Below, one piece after another: positions 42,542-50,952 of a DNA stretch of 64,000 nt. The notes under the pieces were generated by a model, which was not told where the DNA came from, did not search any database, and saw only the letters and a list, made by a program, of their open reading frames with translations. The stretch's first letter is position 1. Every line of letters starts with the position of its first letter. The position numbers and the translations under genes were made by a program. Location: positions 1,054,001 to 1,118,000 of the forward strand of contig NZ_JAPEPO010000001.1 in the NCBI RefSeq assembly GCF_026340095.1, written 5' to 3'. This DNA is from Streptomyces sp. NBC_01446 (GTDB taxonomy: Bacteria > Actinomycetota > Actinomycetes > Streptomycetales > Streptomycetaceae).

Positions 42542-44128
42542 GTGCCGCAGGAGGCGATCTCCGACCGTTACGAACTCCTGGAGGAGCTCAGCCACGGCGG
42601 CATGGGCGACGTGTGGCGCGGCTACGACGCCGTACTCGACCGGCCCGTCGCCGTGAAGCTCATCCGGCAGGCGTCGGTCACCTCCCCGCAGCTGGCCGAG
42701 GAGTTCGCCAAGCGCTTCCGTCGCGAGGCCCGCATCACCGCGCGCATCCAGCATCCGGGCGTGCCGCAAGTGTACGACGCGGTGCTCGACGCGTCGTACG
42801 AGCGGCTGTTCCTGGTGATGGAGCTCGTCGACGGCGTACCGCTGTCCGCCTACCTCGACCCCAGCCGACCGCTGCCGGTCAGCTGGGCGGCCGCCGTCGC
42901 CGCGCAGGTCGCGACCGTGTTGTCGTACGCGCACGACGTGCCGGTGATCCACCGGGACCTCAAGCCGAGCAACATCCTCGTCGCACGCGACGGCACCGTG
43001 AAGGTTCTCGACTTCGGCATCGCGGCGATCCTGCGCACCGACGTCACCAAGCTGACCGCCACCGGCAGCCCCATCGGCACCCACCAGTACATGTCGCCCG
43101 AGCAGGTCCGCGGCGGACGCATCACCCCGCAGACCGACCTGTACGCGCTGGGCTGTGTGCTGCACGAACTCCTCAGCGGGCGCCTCGCGTTCGAGGCGGA
43201 GAGCGAGTACCTGCTGATGTACCAGCACGTCAACGCCGCCCCCACCCCGCTGCGACAGCTGCGGCCCGACGTCCCCGAGGCGCTGGAGGAGCTGGTCCTG
43301 CACCTGCTGCGCAAGGCGCCCGAGGCGCGGCCCGCCGACACGCAAGAGGTGTACGCGCGGCTGCTGCCGTTCCTCCTGCCACCAGGCCAGGAGCCTGGCA
43401 CGGCCGATGCCGGGCCGGCCGGCGCACCTGACCCGACGGGCGTGTTCCGTCACCCTTTCGCGCCCCGCGCCCGCGCCCAGGGCCCCACACCCGGTGGTTC
43501 GACGCCGACAGCCGTCCTCTCGGGGGCCCAGCCCGTGCCCGTCCCCGCCCAGCTGCGCGAGGACATCAAGGAGGCGTACGCCCACTCCGACGCCCTCCTG
43601 GAGGAGGAGCGGTTCGCGCAGGCCGCCGAGGTGCTCGGCGAGGTCATCGAACCCGCGGCCCTCGCCCTCGGCTCGGAGAGCAAGCAGGTCCTGGCGCTGC
43701 GCCGCCAGCGAGCAGCGATCCGCCTCCTCGGCGGCGACTACCGGGCCGCCCTGCCCGAGTTCGCCGCCCTCGCCGACGCGTACGCCCGCATCTCCGGACC
43801 CACCGGTGAGCAGGCCCGCGCCTGCCGCGCCCAGGCGGCCCGGTGCCGCGCCGAACTCGGCCAGGTCACCGACGCGCTCGCCGCGCTCCAGGGCGTGCTG
43901 AACGTCGTACGGGCCGTCGACAGCGACGTGAGCGAAGAAGCGGTGGAGCTACGGCACAACATCGGGATGCTGCTGCTCGCCCAGGGCCGGGCCGTCGAAG
44001 CCCGGCAGGTCCTCGAACCCCTACACCAGGACATGTGCATGGTGTTCGGCCCCGACGACGAGATGACCGTCGAGATAGCCGAGGCACTCTCCGTGATCCG
44101 CCTCGGCCTCGACGGATCGGCTTCCTGA
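42542..44128 (+). CDS. Serine/threonine protein kinase with TPR domain
   Basis: The 528-residue protein starts at a GTG. The kinase domain (1-270) has SHGGMGDVWRGYD, the ATP lysine in RPVAVKLIRQ, catalytic HRDLKPSNILV, DFG in VLDFGIAA and the SPEQ substrate loop. A Pro/Gly linker leads into TPR-like helices (EERFAQAAEVLGEVIEP, ALPEFAALADAYARI, NIGMLLLAQGRAVEARQVL). There is no transmembrane span or extracellular sensor, so it is a soluble kinase with a protein-binding tail. It follows the ATPase gene by 33 bases and lies opposite the GmrSD gene. Confidence 0.9.
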   Translation: MPQEAISDRYELLEELSHGGMGDVWRGYDAVLDRPVAVKLIRQASVTSPQLAEEFAKRFRREARITARIQHPGVPQVYDAVLDASYERLFLVMELVDGVPLSAYLDPSRPLPVSWAAAVAAQVATVLSYAHDVPVIHRDLKPSNILVARDGTVKVLDFGIAAILRTDVTKLTATGSPIGTHQYMSPEQVRGGRITPQTDLYALGCVLHELLSGRLAFEAESEYLLMYQHVNAAPTPLRQLRPDVPEALEELVLHLLRKAPEARPADTQEVYARLLPFLLPPGQEPGTADAGPAGAPDPTGVFRHPFAPRARAQGPTPGGSTPTAVLSGAQPVPVPAQLREDIKEAYAHSDALLEEERFAQAAEVLGEVIEPAALALGSESKQVLALRRQRAAIRLLGGDYRAALPEFAALADAYARISGPTGEQARACRAQAARCRAELGQVTDALAALQGVLNVVRAVDSDVSEEAVELRHNIGMLLLAQGRAVEARQVLEPLHQDMCMVFGPDDEMTVEIAEALSVIRLGLDGSAS

Positions 44129-44283
44129 CCCGTGTCCTCCAGAAGCGGCATCGGCCGAAACCGTGCTGCTCGCGACGAATTCGGACCTGCGCCGCATCGG
44201 GGACCACAACTTTCGAGCCGGGCTTGCCGGGTGAGCGGCAGCCTGCAGGCGCATGAGCCCTGCGGGCTTCCGTCCCTGGCTCC

Positions 44284-45957
44284 TTACAGATCCCACTCGT
44301 CGGCCAGCAGCCCCACGAGCCGCCGCTGCCGCTTCTGCAGCAGTTCCGGCGCCCACTCCTGGTGCTGCAACACCTGGCTGGTCAGGGCGAATGTGGAGAC
44401 GCCGTGCCTGCCGGTGAAGTACTTGGCCTTCTTCTCTGTGAAGTCGTAGTTCTGGGCGTAGGCGTTTTTCGTCCGGTTGAGCAGGGCGAGGTTGCCCAGT
44501 CGGTGCGTCCACTCCGTGCGCTGCTCGTCGGTGAAGTGCCGCAGCCACTGCGACCCCTGCTTCGGGTTCTGCGGTAGCACGTGCTCGACGGTGATCAGGG
44601 TGTGGTCGTACGAGACTCCGGGCTTTCCGGCCAGCATCTCGTCCAGGCGCAGCAGGACGTACTTGCGGGTCTTGGTGACCAGGTAGATGTCGCCGTCCAG
44701 GCGCGCGAGAGTCTCGGCCTTCTCCGTGTCCGTCAGGGCGAAGGACGTTGCGTCCAGGCCCTTGCCGGCGTTGAGTTCGCGCAGGAGGTCCGCGTAACGC
44801 GTGACGCGGGGAGTGGTGTAGACGCGGCGGATGAACATGCTGGCCGACAGCCGTTCCAGTGCGTCGAAGAATCTGTCGAGCCAGGCCGGGTCGTCACCGT
44901 GGTTACGCAGTGCCCACAGGGCCGCGGGACGCCAGTCGTTGTTGTCGACCTGCTGGAGGCGTTTGAACCAGGCATTGACCTGCTCCGCTCCAGAGGCCGC
45001 CGGGTAGCTGGCGTCGCGGATCTGCACGTAGGCGTCCGCATACGGCACGACGACGTCATTGACGAACGACTCTGCCTTGCCGGGCAGGTAGCGGCTGAGC
45101 ACCTGCTCGGGAAACTCTTTGAGCAGTTCCCGCTCTGCCCGCTTCATGGCAAACACCATGCGCAGGTGAAGGAAGAGGTCGGCGAAGTCGTCTCGCCCCA
45201 GTGCCTCCTCCGCGTCTTCCCACTTGCGGGCGCACTCCTCCGAGGCCTTCTCGTCCAGAGCACCGATGATGTGCGACTTGAAGATGTCCGTGGGCGAGAG
45301 GTCCATGCCCCGGGAGTTCATCACGCTGAAGATGCGGTGCGCGCTGTCCAGATCGGGGGTGCTGACGACGACCAGGAAGGTGCGCTCGCCAAGCATCTGT
45401 ACGAGGTCCAGCCGTCGCTCCTCCGACCAGTCGGCGAGTATCGCGTGCAGCGCCTTCGCGTTGCGCAGAACGGCCTTTCGCGCGTCCGTCGGCAGCGTCT
45501 CCTCCTTCAGGATCCGCAGTGCCTCAGTGGCGCCTTTTGTCTGGACGTACTGCTGGAAGAAGCCGGCGTCGCGGATTCGCAGGGTGAGCCTCGGCTTGGG
45601 ATCGAGCCGGCGGACCTTGTTGCCTGGCTCAGTGACCAGTTTGTCAAGATCGCTGCGCAGGTCGGGGTCCTCCGTCAGGTCGCGAAGAAGGGCGAGCAGA
45701 ATAGTCAGGGTGGTGAGGCGCTGCTGACCGTCGATGACCTCGGCGGGCGCGTTGCCCTTGGCCTTGACGAGGACGATGGAGCCGAGGAAGTACGGCTCGT
45801 CCGTCCCCCTGTCCAACGACTCCTCCAAGTCGGTGAGTAGTTGGACTGCCTGCTCGATGTCCCAGGCGTACGGCCGCTGGTAGTCCGGGATCCTGAAGTC
45901 GTAGTCGCTGCTGAAAACCTTGTGCAGGGACACTTCCTGCGCCTCGAGTTGCTGCAT
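44284..45957 (-). CDS. GmrSD-type restriction enzyme (DUF262-DUF1524)
   Basis: The 557-residue protein combines the two halves of the GmrSD enzyme that cuts glucosylated or otherwise modified phage DNA. The N-terminal DUF262 NTPase part has FRIPDYQRPYAWD and IDGQQRLTTL (76-83). The C-terminal DUF1524 is an HNH-type nuclease with VEHVLPQNP and HRLGNLALLNRTKN. Both active-site motifs are intact. Gene is minus strand, isolated, with its start 570 bases from a tRNA gene. Modified-DNA targets would complement the type I system in the same island. Confidence 0.9.
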   Translation of the reverse strand: MQQLEAQEVSLHKVFSSDYDFRIPDYQRPYAWDIEQAVQLLTDLEESLDRGTDEPYFLGSIVLVKAKGNAPAEVIDGQQRLTTLTILLALLRDLTEDPDLRSDLDKLVTEPGNKVRRLDPKPRLTLRIRDAGFFQQYVQTKGATEALRILKEETLPTDARKAVLRNAKALHAILADWSEERRLDLVQMLGERTFLVVVSTPDLDSAHRIFSVMNSRGMDLSPTDIFKSHIIGALDEKASEECARKWEDAEEALGRDDFADLFLHLRMVFAMKRAERELLKEFPEQVLSRYLPGKAESFVNDVVVPYADAYVQIRDASYPAASGAEQVNAWFKRLQQVDNNDWRPAALWALRNHGDDPAWLDRFFDALERLSASMFIRRVYTTPRVTRYADLLRELNAGKGLDATSFALTDTEKAETLARLDGDIYLVTKTRKYVLLRLDEMLAGKPGVSYDHTLITVEHVLPQNPKQGSQWLRHFTDEQRTEWTHRLGNLALLNRTKNAYAQNYDFTEKKAKYFTGRHGVSTFALTSQVLQHQEWAPELLQKRQRRLVGLLADEWDL

Positions 45958-46182
45958 GCCCCGATGATGTCGGAGCCATTGGCGCTGTGTCCCAGGAGTC
46001 CTACGATCTACCTCTATGCGTAAAGGGGGCCTAGGCCAGGCCTAGCTAGCGCCGCCGGGGCCACCCGTCTCCCATCTGCGGCGCAGCCCACCTGCCCAGC
46101 ACTCCCTACCGCGTTCAACTTCTCAATGCCGCGCACAACGCCCCAGAGAAGAATCCGGCATATGGGGTCCCAGAATTCGGAC

Positions 46183-46210
46183 ATGGGGCCAAGATTTCGC
46201 ATGGCCCCAT
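46183..46210. repeat. Perfect 9-bp inverted repeat
   Basis: ATGGGGCCA at 46183 pairs with TGGCCCCAT at 46202 around a 10-base loop. It lies in the 570-base non-coding gap between the GmrSD gene and tRNA-Pro, which also contains several GGGAGCG/CGCTCCC motifs. I see no supported gene in this gap. Function is unknown. Confidence 0.7.
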
Positions 46211-46420
46211 ACCATCGGCCCCGGTTATGGGAACGCTGCTCCCAGCTACGCTCCCACCGGGAGCGAGCGTGACCTGCACGAAGAGCGCAAGCCCATACCC
46301 AAAAGACCCCCCGAACGACGGGAAGCCAGCGGTCACAAAACGGGCACGAATGTGAACGCGTGGGCAAGGAATCGAATATGTGCGCAGCGGCCCGAGCGTG
46401 AGCAATCCGTTAAGGGGACT

Positions 46421-46442
46421 GGGAGGGAGCGCGCTCCCTCCC
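46421..46442. repeat. Perfect 22-bp palindrome near tRNA-Pro
   Basis: An uninterrupted 22-base palindrome (half-site GGGAGGGAGCG) is followed at 46445-46459 by a second hairpin, CGCTCCCAGGGAGCG. Both lie between the GmrSD start and the tRNA terminator. It could be an operator, a recombination site or a remnant of an element end; there is no adjacent gene on which to base a choice. Confidence 0.7.
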
Positions 46443-46476
46443 ATCGCTCCCAGGGAGCGGGCCCGGAATCAGAAAA

Positions 46477-46498
46477 GGGGCCGTTCGAAAACGGCCCC
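46477..46498 (-). terminator. Intrinsic terminator of tRNA-Pro
   Basis: GGGGCCGTT pairs with AACGGCCCC across the tetraloop CGAA. On the minus strand the hairpin is followed by TTTT and lies 29 bases after the tRNA 3-prime end, a standard rho-independent arrangement. Confidence 0.85.
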
Positions 46499-46527
46499 TC
46501 ATCTGCGACGTTCGATCGTTCGAACTG

Positions 46528-46601
<74 letters not shown>

Positions 46602-46714
46602 GTGCTCGTCTGACCTGGGCTTTCCCCTGGCCGAACGCGCACGGAAACCATACCGCACTCGGGGCCGTGGTCGCGCACCCCTTTCGTCCGTGGCCGACGC
46701 GTGGCAGGTCGCTC

Positions 46715-46737
46715 TTGACCTCAAGCTGGCTTGAGGT
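46715..46737 (+). promoter_or_regulatory. SoxR-like operator/promoter before transketolase genes
   Basis: The palindrome ACCTCAAGCTGGCTTGAGGT (46718-46737; 9-bp arms) overlaps a -35-like TTGACC (46715-46720). This is the pattern of SoxR boxes (CCTCAAG-N4-CTTGAGG) set inside a MerR-type promoter. The start codon is only 14 bases further, so a transcript would be nearly leaderless. The -10 region is weak. No soxR gene is in the window. Confidence 0.7.
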
Positions 46738-46751
46738 TGCACGCTCCTGTC

Positions 46752-47528
46752 ATGACAACGACAGCGGCACGTACAGCGGCGGCCTCCTACTCCTACGAAG
46801 ATCTTCCGGCCCTCATGGAACGCATGACCGGCGACGAGAAGCACGGCCCCGCGGCGACCTCCACCCTCGATGTCCTGTGGGTGCTCTACGACCGCGTGCT
46901 GCGGGTGACGCCCGACGGTGTACGGGATCCGGGACGTGACCGGTTCCTGCTGTCGAAGGGCCACGGCCCCATGGCGTACTACGCGGTGCTCGCGGCGAAG
47001 GGCTTCGTGCCGGTGGAGTGGCTGCCCGGCTTCGGGGCGTACGACTCCCCGCTCGGGCACCACCCGGACCGGGTGCTCGTCCCCGGCGTGGAGATCGCGA
47101 GCGGGTCCCTGGGGCACGGGCTGCCGATCGCCGTCGGGACCGCGCTCGGACTCCGCGCGCAGGGCCTCGGGGGACCGGCGGTCTGGACGCTGATCGGGGA
47201 CGCCGAGCTGGACGAGGGCAGCAACCACGAGGCCATCGCCTTCGCGGGGCCCGCCGCCCTCGACCGGCTCCACACCGTCGTCGTCGACAATTCCTCGGCC
47301 AGCCACGCCCGGCCCGGCGGCATCGCCGCCCGCTTCGAGGCGGCCGGCTGGTCCGCCGCGACCGTCGACGGACGCGATCACGAGGCCTTGTACGAGGCCT
47401 TCACCGCGCCGCACCCGGGAAGGCCGCGCGTGGTCGTCGCCCGCGTGGAGCCCAAGAACGCCCGCCCCGCCCCTCTCTTCTGCTCTCTCTCCCTGGAAGG
47501 ACACACGCGTCATGGACACCATGCGTGA
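46752..47528 (+). CDS. Transketolase, N-terminal subunit
   Basis: The 258-residue protein is the thiamine-diphosphate-binding half of a split transketolase: FLLSKGHGPMAYYAVLAAKG, IASGSLGHGLPIAVG and the TPP/metal motif LIGDAELDEGSNHEA. With the C-terminal subunit it would move two-carbon units between sugars (pentose phosphate type reactions). The start follows the SoxR-like site closely, without a strong ribosome site. The gene overlaps the next by 17 bases. Confidence 0.9.
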   Translation: MTTTAARTAAASYSYEDLPALMERMTGDEKHGPAATSTLDVLWVLYDRVLRVTPDGVRDPGRDRFLLSKGHGPMAYYAVLAAKGFVPVEWLPGFGAYDSPLGHHPDRVLVPGVEIASGSLGHGLPIAVGTALGLRAQGLGGPAVWTLIGDAELDEGSNHEAIAFAGPAALDRLHTVVVDNSSASHARPGGIAARFEAAGWSAATVDGRDHEALYEAFTAPHPGRPRVVVARVEPKNARPAPLFCSLSLEGHTRHGHHA

Positions 47529-48426
47529 TCGATTCGCCCCCGTCGTCTCCCGGCTGCTCGACGAGGACCCCCGGGTCGCCGTCGTCCTCGCGGAGATCGG
47601 CAGGGACCGCTTCGTCGAGGCCGAGCGCCGGCACCCGGACCGGGTGATCAACGTGGGCATCAGGGAACAGCTGCTCATTGGGACGGGCGCGGGGCTCGCG
47701 CTGACCGGGCTGCGGCCCGTCATGCACACCTTCGCCAGCTTCCTGGTGGAGCGCCCCTTCGAGCAGGTGAAACTCGACCTCGGGCATCAGGACGTGGGAG
47801 GAGTCCTGGTGAGCGCCGCCGCCTCCTTCGACTGGCCGTCCGGCGGCTTCACGCACATGGCGCCCGGCGACGTGGCGCTGCTCGACACTCTCGACGGCTG
47901 GACCGTGCATGTCCCGGGCCACCCGGACGAGGCCGAGACGCTCCTGCGGCACGCGGTCGGCGCCGGTGACGACCGCGTGTACGTCCGTCTCTCGGTGCAG
48001 TCGAACAGGGAGGCACTCGCCGTCGACGGGGAGCGTTTCCTGACCGTCCGCGAAGGCCGCGGTGGTGTCGTGGTCGCCGTCGGGCCGATGTTCGACGCGG
48101 TTCTCGCCGCTACCGAAGGCCTCGACGTGACCGTGCTCTACGCGACGACCGTGCGGCCCTTCGACGCCCGGGCGCTGCGCCGTGCCGCGGGTGCGGCCGA
48201 CGCCGCCGACGTGGTGATCGTCGAGCCCTACCTGACGGGTACGTCGACGGCGGCCGCCAACGACGCGCTCGCCGATCTGCCGCACCGGGTGCTGGGGCTG
48301 GGTGTGGGCCGCCGTGAGCTGCGCAGGTACGGACAGATCGAGGAGCACGTGGCCGCGCACGGCCTCGACCCCGCGTCCCTGCGGGAGCGGATCAGTGGCT
48401 TCCTCGGCGGGCTGGCTCGCGGTTAG
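47512..48426 (+). CDS. Transketolase, C-terminal subunit
   Basis: The 304-residue protein contains the pyrimidine-binding domain with the catalytic Glu in RVINVGIREQLLIGTGAGLA, then FASFLVERPFEQVKLDL and the C-terminal regulatory domain. Two starts are possible, ATG 47512 and 47521; both overlap the first subunit, showing translational coupling and probable heterodimer assembly. It ends convergently with the MFS gene, overlapping it by 35 bases. Confidence 0.9.
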   Translation: MDTMRDRFAPVVSRLLDEDPRVAVVLAEIGRDRFVEAERRHPDRVINVGIREQLLIGTGAGLALTGLRPVMHTFASFLVERPFEQVKLDLGHQDVGGVLVSAAASFDWPSGGFTHMAPGDVALLDTLDGWTVHVPGHPDEAETLLRHAVGAGDDRVYVRLSVQSNREALAVDGERFLTVREGRGGVVVAVGPMFDAVLAATEGLDVTVLYATTVRPFDARALRRAAGAADAADVVIVEPYLTGTSTAAANDALADLPHRVLGLGVGRRELRRYGQIEEHVAAHGLDPASLRERISGFLGGLARG

Positions 48427-49840
48427 AGGGGGACTTGTCCAGGCTCCTGCCCGGCACCGGCACGGTGCTGTCCACCCGTATCAAGCCCCTGATCGCGGGG
48501 ACGCAGAGCAGGGCCGCCGCCACGAGGACGGTCGTGACGCCACCGGCGAGCAGGACGTGGCGGGTGCCGAAGACTCCGGCGGCAGGGCCGGCGAGCGCCT
48601 GGCCGACCGGTGTCATCGCGAGGGAACCCGCGACGTCGTAGGCGTGAATGCGGTTGAGGACGTCGCGCGGGACCTGGGTCTGGATGCTGGTCGCCCACAT
48701 GACACCCCAGAACGACATGCCCGCCCCCGCGACGACCGCGCCCGCCGCCATCCACTCCACGCCGAACCCGGCACCCACGGTCGCCGGGAACAAGCTGAAC
48801 CCGAACAGCGCGACCGCGCCGGCGCGCAGCATCCGGCGGGGGCGCAGCCGCAGAGCGCAGACGCCGCCGATGACCGTGCCGAGGCCGAGTGCCGAGTTGA
48901 CCAGGCCGTAGGCACGCGGGCCGTGCTCCTGGACGACCTGGGTGGCGATGAGCGGGACGGCCGGGCCCCAGGCGGCGATCATCAGTACGCACCAGATCGC
49001 TATGACTCCCCAGAGCCACGTGCGCGATCTGAACTCCCGCCAGCCCTCGACGAGATCGGCCCGGAAACCGCTTCCGCGGATCGCCTCGGTACCGGGCTGG
49101 GCCGGGGGCAGCCGGAGCAGGAGCAGACACAAGGCGCTCAGCCCGTACGTGCCCGCATGGGCCGCGAAGACGACGCCGGGCGAGGCGAACGCCACGAGCA
49201 TGCCCGCGACGGCCGGGCCCGCGAGCTGCGCCACCGACTCGGCCACGCGTATCGCACCGTTCGCCGCCTGCACATCGGCGGCGAGACGCGGGACGGTGCT
49301 GGCGACGCCGGGCTGGAAGAGGGCGGCCGCCGCGCCGTTCACCGCGCCGATCACGCAGATCTCCCACAGCACCACGTGCCCGGAGAAGAACATGACCGCG
49401 GCGAGGGACTGGGTGACGAGGCGTGTGACGTCGGCGCCGATCATCAGCAGCCGAGTATTGAACCGGTCCGCGAAGACACCGCCGAAGATGACGAGCCCCG
49501 CGAAACAGGCAACTGAGGCGGCCATGGCGAGGCCGACGGCGCCCGCGCCGTACCCGTGCTGGAGCAAGCCCGCGGCGAGCGCCACCGGCAGCATGGTGTC
49601 CCCCAGCTTGGCCACGGCACGCGCCGAGAAGAACAGCCCGAAGTCCCGCGACCAGATACCGCCGCGCGGCCGCCTCGACTCACCGGGACCACGATTCGAC
49701 CCGCCGGCCCCACCAGCCGAATCCCGCGGACGCCCGCGCTCACCAGGACCAGCACCAGGACTCGACCCCCCAGCCGAATCCCCGTCCCGCTCCCGCTCCT
49801 CCCCCGACCCCCGTGACCCTTCCTTCGACATTCCGCCCAT
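48392..49840 (-). CDS. MFS exporter (EntS-like)
   Basis: The 482-residue protein has a Gly/Arg/Ser-rich cytoplasmic arm (about 60 residues) and then twelve hydrophobic spans. The motif A loop GGVFADRFNTRLLM follows the second span, and IRVAESVAQLAGPAVAG is typical of EntS/MFS_3 drug or siderophore exporters. The first membrane helix starts at FGLFFSARAVAKLGDTML. The long arm leaves the exact start uncertain. Substrate is unknown. Convergent with the transketolase pair. Confidence 0.85.
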   Translation of the reverse strand: MGGMSKEGSRGSGEERERDGDSAGGSSPGAGPGERGRPRDSAGGAGGSNRGPGESRRPRGGIWSRDFGLFFSARAVAKLGDTMLPVALAAGLLQHGYGAGAVGLAMAASVACFAGLVIFGGVFADRFNTRLLMIGADVTRLVTQSLAAVMFFSGHVVLWEICVIGAVNGAAAALFQPGVASTVPRLAADVQAANGAIRVAESVAQLAGPAVAGMLVAFASPGVVFAAHAGTYGLSALCLLLLRLPPAQPGTEAIRGSGFRADLVEGWREFRSRTWLWGVIAIWCVLMIAAWGPAVPLIATQVVQEHGPRAYGLVNSALGLGTVIGGVCALRLRPRRMLRAGAVALFGFSLFPATVGAGFGVEWMAAGAVVAGAGMSFWGVMWATSIQTQVPRDVLNRIHAYDVAGSLAMTPVGQALAGPAAGVFGTRHVLLAGGVTTVLVAAALLCVPAIRGLIRVDSTVPVPGRSLDKSPSNREPARRGSH

Positions 49841-49942
49841 GCCTGCCCGTACCCTCCCCGGCGGCGCGGCGGCCCCTGTGGCTCCGCGCTCCCCTACCCC
49901 TGCCGGATCATGCCACGCGGCACTGACATCGCCCTGTGAATA

Positions 49943-50305
49943 TCAGTCCGTCGGCTCCGGTGGACCCAACTCCGGGTGGGCGTCCAGGAGTCGGCCCGGG
50001 GCGGCCTGGCGCCAGGAGTCGGTGAGGATGTCACGCAGTTCGTCGCCGTCGTCGAGCGCGGCGAGCCTCACCCGCACCCACGCGAAGCCCGCCTCGTGGT
50101 CCGCGATCCAGAACTTCTTCGGCTCCGCGAGAACCAGTTCGTCGCGCTCCACCTTGGGGCAGCGCACCGCGATGGAGGTCTCCTCCTCGGGCATCGTGGC
50201 GAACATCTTCCCCGCGACCCGGAACGTCGGCATGCTCCAGGCGATCTTCTCCGTCACCTCCGGCAGGGCGAGTGCAATGGAACGTACGTCGTCGGCGTCT
50301 TGCAT
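49943..50305 (-). CDS. MmcQ/YjbR family protein
   Basis: The 120-residue protein shows the family pattern: ALALPEVTEKIAWSMPTFRV, KMFATM, IAVRCPKVERDELV and VRLAALDDGDELRDIL. It has the CyaY-like fold and is often annotated as DNA-binding, though function is unproven. ATG 50305 is used because conserved sequence begins there; the open frame upstream is not conserved. Confidence 0.85.
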   Translation of the reverse strand: MQDADDVRSIALALPEVTEKIAWSMPTFRVAGKMFATMPEEETSIAVRCPKVERDELVLAEPKKFWIADHEAGFAWVRVRLAALDDGDELRDILTDSWRQAAPGRLLDAHPELGPPEPTD

Positions 50306-50411
50306 AAAAGAAACCGTAGCCAAGGCCACTGACAGCCGCCGGTCGGAGCGCATACGCGGGACAGCCTGCCCACTGGTTCGGGCGTGACGGGCGCCGGGCC
50401 CCCGTCTAGGC

Positions 50412-50755
50412 GAACAACGCACGGCCGGCCCACCACTTCAGTCTCCACCGACACCGGGCCCACCGCGAACGACTTCCTGCCCGCCGCCACCGCCGCCACC
50501 GGCGCCGCCGATCCACCAGTTCAAGCGCCCCGGCGCCGGGTCCCCGGCCCCGTGAACAACGGCTAGTCGGCCCACCGGTTCAGGCGCCACCGGCACGGGG
50601 TCCCCGCCCACGAAGACCCGCCCGCCTACCCGTTCAAGCGTCGCCGGCACCAAGCCCCGCGAACAACGGACAGCCCGCTCACCACTTGAGGCGCCACCGC
50701 CGCCGCCCCCGCGATCGGCAGCCAACGGCTCCACCGGTTCGACGGCGACTTCCAG
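50412..50755. repeat. Imperfect tandem repeat, roughly 50-60 bp units
   Basis: Five to six degenerate units begin near 50412, 50468, 50553, 50611, 50660 and 50723. Each starts GAACAACGG or similar, followed by CCCACC-N2-TTCA and GCGCCACCGGCAC. No supported gene covers the 647-base gap; minus-strand translation gives repeated EPVGRL but no recognised protein. It ends before the LacI-type operator at 50854. Confidence 0.6.
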
Positions 50756-50853
50756 CCGGTCGCCCGTGATCGCGGCGCCCCCTCCGCACCCCCCGGCCCG
50801 TTCCGACCCATTGACCCCTCTCCGCCCGGAACCTACGCTAGCGACGCCATCGG

Positions 50854-50865
50854 GAAAGCGCTTTC
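50854..50865. promoter_or_regulatory. LacI-type operator upstream of ThuA gene
   Basis: The perfect palindrome GAAAGCGCTTTC lies 88 bases before the ThuA/dehydrogenase start. An identical site is at 62851-62862 before the ABC importer and the LacI gene, so this regulator is the likely binder. Confidence 0.7.
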
Positions 50866-50952
50866 TAAGCTTCGGCTTCCAGGCGTTCCGGCATTCCCGC
50901 AGCACTCACCGCACGCCCGAGTCGGCCACCGGCCAACAGCCCAGGGAGCGCC

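Noticed and set aside
38652..43585. Long minus-strand frames 38652-40622 and 41840-43585
   Set aside because: They overlap hsdR/437-aa gene and the ATPase/kinase genes respectively and carry no recognisable domain.
46421..46442. CebR-type operator
   Set aside because: The half-sites resemble GGGAGCG-CGCTCCC but spacing is wrong and no carbohydrate gene lies nearby.
46014..46444. Minus-strand frames upstream of tRNA-Pro
   Set aside because: Trp/Arg/Cys-rich translation across palindromic DNA, with no ribosome site or family; considered non-coding.
50438..50905. Gly-rich 155-codon minus-strand protein over the tandem repeats
   Set aside because: Composition follows the DNA repeat, and the frame runs into the promoter/operator region of the ThuA gene.
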